DNA of 8,924 nt from NCBI GenBank assembly GCA_964453155.1, contig CAYVQU010000199.1, positions 1 through 8,924 of the forward strand, in the 5' to 3' direction. The stretch is from CAYVQU01 sp964453155. GTDB lineage: Bacteria > Chloroflexota > Anaerolineae > Anaerolineales > UBA11858. Shown piece after piece: positions 5,703-8,924 of the stretch; position 1 is the stretch's first letter; every line of letters begins with the position of its first letter. The notes beneath the pieces are model-generated. The model saw only the letters and a list, made by a program, of their open reading frames with translations. It did no database searches and was not told where the DNA came from. A program made the position numbers and the translations under genes.

Positions 5703-7478
5703 CTATTTATCGACTGGGATCGCTTCCAACTCTTCCACCAACCCCTTGATGACATCAAACCCACCCTGCCAGAAATCGGCTTGGGTGATGTCCAGACCGG
5801 CTTCGGCGCAGATGTCAACGGGCGAAGCCGAGCCACCGGCCTCCAAAATCTTGATGTAGCGCGGCTTGAAGCTTTCGCCTTCTTCTTTATATTGCTTATA
5901 GAGCGAGAGCACCAGCAGTTGACCGAAACTGTAAGCGTACACGTAGAACGGGACGTGTAAGAAGTGGGGGATCGAGACCCATTCCCACTTAAATTCGTCG
6001 CTCAACTCGACCGCGTCACCAAACTGCTTTTTCATATTTTCGACGTAGGCCTCAGAGATTTGATCGACAGTGGCTCCTTCAGCGACCAGGTCATGGGCGG
6101 TGACCTCGAACATGGCGAAGAAGATTTGGCGCATGATGGTGGCGTAGGCATCATCGACCTGGCGGAAGAGAATGTCGCGGCGAACCGCAGGATCGTCTTC
6201 AAGTTCGAGCAGGCGGTCGACCAGCAGCATTTCAGCGAAGGTCGAGGCGTTCTCGGCCATCGGCAGTGCCGAGTGGAAGGTGAAGACATTGTGATCGAAG
6301 GCCAGCATGGCATGGATCGCGTGCCCGAGTTCGTGAGCCAGGGTCGCCACATCATCGGCCTTGCCCTGGTAATTAACCTTGACATACGGGGTGTGACCGG
6401 GAACGATGGAGGCGCAGAACGCCCCGTCCTGCTTACCTTTGCGGACCTCGCTGTCGATGTGATCGGCCTCGAAAACCTGCTTGGCGAGTTCGGCGATGCG
6501 GGGGGTGAAATCAGCGAAGGCTTCTAAAGTTAGTTTGACGCCTTCATCAAAGGTGTAGGTCTTGTCGGACTCGGCCACGGGGGCGTAAATATCGTAGCGG
6601 CGCAATTTGTCGACGCCCAGCCATTTGGCTTTCAGCTTAAAATAGCGCTGGAAGATATCGGCATTGTCACCGCAGACCTGTAGGAGGGTATCTACAACCT
6701 CGTCGGGGAGATCGTTAACCAGATTGCGGGCCGAGATCGGGGCTTTATAGCCGCGCAATTCAAGGTTTTCGGCGCGCCAGTCGCGGATCAGGGTCTGGTA
6801 CATCTGCCCGAGAATAGGGCCGTCATCGCCGTAGACCCGGTAAAGTTCCTGATAAGCGGCCGCGCGATGATCGGGATTGGAACTGCGGGCCAAGACCATC
6901 AACTGGCCGCGGGTCATCTCCTGTTCTTCGCCATCGACCTCCACTTTAAAAACATACCGATTGGTGATCGCATCGTACAAGGTCACCAAAGCGCTGATGC
7001 CGTTGACGTCCTTGATGTTGATGATCTTTTCTTCGGCCTCGGTTAATGTAAACGGTTTGAAATGGCGCATCTCTTCGAGCCAGTAGCGGTAACCGTCGGA
7101 GCGAGACATTAATTCTGCCGCCTTGTCGGCGTCCAATTCTTTCCACCATAAAGAGAAGAACATGGTCAGATTTTGCATCTTGGCCATGAACTGCTGGACC
7201 TTGGCATATAGGGCCTGGGCATCCTGACTTTGCGTATCAGCCGCAAACCATAGACCCGGATACGAAGCCAGGGTGTAGGCCAGCAGCGAGGCGGACTCCA
7301 TATCTTTGATGGCATCCATGAACTCCTCGAAGTCGATATCGGCGGTTAGTTTTTCGCGATAAGCTTCGAAATTGTTGGCCTTCTGCTCAAGGTCTTCAAA
7401 GGCGGCCTTGATTTCCGGTCCATCGTGAGATGGGAACAGATCAGCCAGGCTCCAGGGGGAAAGTTGGTATTCGGTCAT
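5703..7478 (-). CDS. pepF: M3 family oligoendopeptidase F
   Basis: The predicted protein has 591 residues, the usual length for bacterial PepF. It is a zinc endopeptidase that cuts short peptides in the cytoplasm and contributes to peptide turnover. The catalytic motif is HELGH at residues 382-386 (H382, E383, H386). E409 in AENASTFAE, 23 residues after the second histidine, is the likely third zinc ligand. The C-terminal stretch HFLHVPFYVYAYSFGQLL is the conserved substrate-binding region of the family, equivalent to HFYxPFYVYxYAFG. No signal peptide is visible. The ATG at 7476-7478 is preceded on the minus strand by AAAGGA six bases upstream; longer versions to 7541 have no such site. It is read convergently with the repeat-protein operon and ends at a TAG beside a hairpin terminator. 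Confidence 0.93.
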   Translation of the reverse strand: MTEYQLSPWSLADLFPSHDGPEIKAAFEDLEQKANNFEAYREKLTADIDFEEFMDAIKDMESASLLAYTLASYPGLWFAADTQSQDAQALYAKVQQFMAKMQNLTMFFSLWWKELDADKAAELMSRSDGYRYWLEEMRHFKPFTLTEAEEKIINIKDVNGISALVTLYDAITNRYVFKVEVDGEEQEMTRGQLMVLARSSNPDHRAAAYQELYRVYGDDGPILGQMYQTLIRDWRAENLELRGYKAPISARNLVNDLPDEVVDTLLQVCGDNADIFQRYFKLKAKWLGVDKLRRYDIYAPVAESDKTYTFDEGVKLTLEAFADFTPRIAELAKQVFEADHIDSEVRKGKQDGAFCASIVPGHTPYVKVNYQGKADDVATLAHELGHAIHAMLAFDHNVFTFHSALPMAENASTFAEMLLVDRLLELEDDPAVRRDILFRQVDDAYATIMRQIFFAMFEVTAHDLVAEGATVDQISEAYVENMKKQFGDAVELSDEFKWEWVSIPHFLHVPFYVYAYSFGQLLVLSLYKQYKEEGESFKPRYIKILEAGGSASPVDICAEAGLDITQADFWQGGFDVIKGLVEELEAIPVDK

Positions 7479-7601
7479 TGTTTTTCCTTTATTATTGCGA
7501 ATGATGCGTATAGGCGAGTTTTGCGAATAGCACAAAACCATCCGCGTTATTTATCTAGTCGCTCAAAATTTTCAATTCGATTGTAAAAAAATCCAGGTGG
7601 G

Positions 7602-7607
7602 ATTATA
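7602..7607 (-). promoter_or_regulatory. Possible -10 element for pepF
   Basis: On the minus strand a perfect TATAAT lies within GGGTATAATCCC, about 125 bases before the pepF ATG. No good -35 box occurs at 16-18 bases upstream, so the promoter is weak or needs an activator. The gap also has TTGCGAAT twice on the plus strand (7495-7502 and 7521-7528, 26 bases apart), noted as a possible site. Confidence 0.3.
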
Positions 7608-7652
7608 CCCGATAGAAATACCCCCAAAGATTAAGGTAAGTTCAAAAATAAT

Positions 7653-7681
7653 GTAGGGGCGGGTTTCAAACCCACCCCTAC
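7653..7681 (-). terminator. GTAGGGGCG palindrome (copy 1), probable ychF terminator
   Basis: GTAGGGG-C-GGGTTT (7653-7666) pairs with AAACCC-A-CCCCTAC (7668-7681), with one C-A mismatch. On the minus strand it starts six bases after the ychF stop codon and is followed by ATTATTTTTG, a good T-tract. It therefore works as an intrinsic terminator while also belonging to a repeat family with the palindrome at 8778-8804. Confidence 0.75.
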
Positions 7682-7687
7682 CAATGG

Positions 7688-8749
7688 TTATACGTTAAAC
7701 CGAACGTGCATGATATCCCCATCCTGCACCAGGTATTCTTTGCCCTCCAACCGTAATTTTCCTTTGGAACGCGCCGCCGACATGCTGCCCAGCGAAACCA
7801 GTTCCTGGTAAGGAATTACTTCGGCGCGAATGAACCCTTTTTGCAGATCGCTGTGGATCACTCCCGCGGCTTCGGGAGCCACCGCGCCCTGACGCACCGT
7901 CCAGGCTCGGACTTCATCTTCGCCGACAGTGAAGAAGGATTGCAGGTTCATCAGGGCGTAGGAGTTGCGGATCATGCGGTTCAAGCTGGGTTCCGCGATG
8001 TCAAACTCAGCCATGAAGAGTTGGGCATCATCGGGCGGCAGTTGCGCAATTTCCATTTCCAGTTGCCCTTGCAGGGATACCACGCAGACCTGACAGGGGT
8101 AGTCGATCGCCGGGGCGGTTTGATCTTCACCCAAATTGAGGACGATCAGCAAATCTTTACTGGAAAGAAATCCATAACCGGAGATGGTTTTCAATTCGTC
8201 CAGCGTAAATTCAAATTCCCGCAGCGGCTTTTCAGCTGAGAGGTGGGCCATCAAGCGTTCGAACAATTCGCGTTCACGCTCGATCTCACCTTTGTCGCGG
8301 GCGTTGCGCATTTTTTCTTCGGCCAGGCGTTCCAATTTCCGCTCGACGATGATCAGATCATTGATGATAAACTCGCCTTCCATCGCATCGACATCCCGTT
8401 GGGGATCGACCGAACTGGCCGCATGGGGGACACTGTCATCTTCAAAGACGCGAACCACATGGATAAACCCGTCCATTTGGGAGAGTTGGGTCAGCAACGG
8501 GCCAGAGATATTGCCACTCGCCGAACCCTCTAAGCCGGCGATGTCGGCGTAGGTGACCTTAGCATAAGTCGTCTTTTTGGGATGGAACAAACCAGAAAGC
8601 TCATCAATGCGCGGATCGGGAACGTTCACCACCGCGGTGTGAACTTCAAAGCGGCCGCCGCTCATCGACACCGGACGATCGCCGCGGGTCAGGGCGTTGA
8701 AAACTGTCGTTTTTCCAGATTGGGGTAAACCGATAATACCTAATTTCAT
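7688..8749 (-). CDS. ychF: YchF-type P-loop NTPase (OBG family, TGS domain)
   Basis: The predicted protein has 353 residues, close to the usual 360 for YchF. The P-loop is GLPQSGKTT (7-15) where most homologues read GLPNVGKST. The switch-region segment PDPRIDEL (44-51) and G3 motif DIAGL (69-73) are present. The base-recognition site reads NLGED (N205, E208), matching the NxxE motif of YchF proteins, which prefer ATP over GTP. A charged helical insertion follows (about 120-172), and the C-terminal TGS domain is at about 273-353, ending in the typical DGDIMHVRFNV. YchF is a cytoplasmic, ribosome-associated ATPase linked to stress responses and translation initiation. The ATG at 8747-8749 gives the canonical MKLGIIGLP start and has AGGA about eight bases upstream. 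It sits upstream of pepF on the same strand but has its own promoter and terminator. Confidence 0.93.
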   Translation of the reverse strand: MKLGIIGLPQSGKTTVFNALTRGDRPVSMSGGRFEVHTAVVNVPDPRIDELSGLFHPKKTTYAKVTYADIAGLEGSASGNISGPLLTQLSQMDGFIHVVRVFEDDSVPHAASSVDPQRDVDAMEGEFIINDLIIVERKLERLAEEKMRNARDKGEIERERELFERLMAHLSAEKPLREFEFTLDELKTISGYGFLSSKDLLIVLNLGEDQTAPAIDYPCQVCVVSLQGQLEMEIAQLPPDDAQLFMAEFDIAEPSLNRMIRNSYALMNLQSFFTVGEDEVRAWTVRQGAVAPEAAGVIHSDLQKGFIRAEVIPYQELVSLGSMSAARSKGKLRLEGKEYLVQDGDIMHVRFNV

Positions 8750-8777
8750 CTTACAATTCCTATATAAACACACAAAA

Positions 8778-8804
8778 GTAGGGGCGACGTCTCGTCGCCC
8801 CTAC
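8778..8804. repeat. GTAGGGGCG palindrome (copy 2) in the ychF leader
   Basis: GTAGGGGCGACG (8778-8789) and CGTCGCCCCTAC (8793-8804) form a perfect 12-bp stem with a TCT loop. It shares GTAGGGGCG and the flanking CCCCTACCAAT with the copy at 7653-7681. It would lie in the 5' untranslated leader of ychF if the promoter at 8826-8853 is right. Confidence 0.75.
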
Positions 8805-8825
8805 CAATTTGACACACAAGGGGGG

Positions 8826-8853
8826 ATTTTACCGCGAATTTTTTCCTTGACAA
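8826..8853 (-). promoter_or_regulatory. Probable ychF promoter
   Basis: On the minus strand TTGTCA (8853-8848) and TAAAAT (8831-8826) each match consensus at five of six positions, with a 16-base spacer. Transcription would begin near 8819, giving a leader of about 70 bases that contains the palindrome at 8778-8804. Confidence 0.5.
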
Positions 8854-8924
8854 TACTGCAAAGCCGGAATTTCAGGGCAAACGCATCTTAGGTCTAGACA
8901 AGTGAGTTGAAGCTCGAGATGATT
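8854..8924. other. Right-edge stretch without a supportable gene
   Basis: No start codon with a ribosome binding site, hairpin or recognisable protein segment is seen. One minus-strand frame is open from the window edge to a TAA at 8829-8831 (31 codons), but it runs through the putative ychF promoter and resembles nothing I recognise. Confidence 0.4.

Noticed and set aside
5964..6527. Long open frame on the plus strand inside pepF (187 codons)
   Set aside because: It is antisense to a well-supported M3 peptidase with an intact HELGH motif, has no ribosome binding site, and its product shows no recognisable domain. GC-biased codon structure of the real gene explains it.
7841..8552. Several plus-strand open frames opposite ychF
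   Set aside because: They overlap a complete YchF coding region with all expected motifs and lack start signals.
8847..8875. Plus-strand promoter starting with TTGACA at 8847
   Set aside because: The -35 box is perfect, but no -10-like sequence occurs 16-18 bases downstream. The same bases form the -35 box on the minus strand.
8829..8924. C-terminal end of another minus-strand gene at the right edge
   Set aside because: The frame is open for only 31 codons, runs through the likely ychF promoter, and the peptide is cysteine-rich without recognisable similarity.

Overview
The window fits a free-living bacterium, most likely Chloroflexota of the Anaerolineae type. This is inferred from gene content (ROK proteins, PIG-L deacetylase, DUF2089, M3 oligoendopeptidase, YchF), moderate GC, AGGAG-type ribosome binding sites, sigma70-like promoters, long hairpin terminators with poor T-tracts, and dispersed GTAGGGGCG palindromes and heptamer repeats. 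No phage, IS element, CRISPR array, tRNA or rRNA was seen.

Left part (1-3773): after a probable last fragment of an upstream gene and a strong hairpin (68-118), a near-consensus promoter drives a co-directional cluster. It contains a ROK-family sugar-responsive repressor (182-1354), a divergent ROK-fold putative sugar kinase with a roughly 150-residue N-terminal extension (1373-2752), and a PIG-L family metal-dependent deacetylase (2827-3678). A hairpin sits between genes two and three, and another (3734-3773) ends the cluster. The combination suggests uptake or processing of an acetylated amino sugar or glycoconjugate under control of the ROK regulator. The substrate cannot be read from sequence.

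Middle part (3788-5475): a second promoter, preceded by four roughly helically phased ATTTGG-like repeats, drives a DUF2089 zinc-ribbon/HTH protein (3900-4280) and a 365-aa protein (4378-5475). The latter has a YvlB/LiaX-like N-terminal helical module, a polyproline linker and eight to nine copies of a 28-29-residue IH-motif repeat. The tail of the first protein and the head of the second look like copies of the same small module, suggesting that they act together. The short gap between them is built mostly of two arrays of 7-bp tandem repeats. This pair is the most novel part of the window.

Right part (5476-8924): a convergent intergenic region holds three hairpins. An M3-family oligoendopeptidase F gene (5703-7478, minus) and a ychF-type P-loop NTPase gene (7688-8749, minus) follow. 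The ychF gene is bracketed by two related GTAGGGGCG palindromes, one in its putative 5' leader and one just after its stop codon, where it probably acts as a terminator. No gene-free stretch exceeds about 230 bases.
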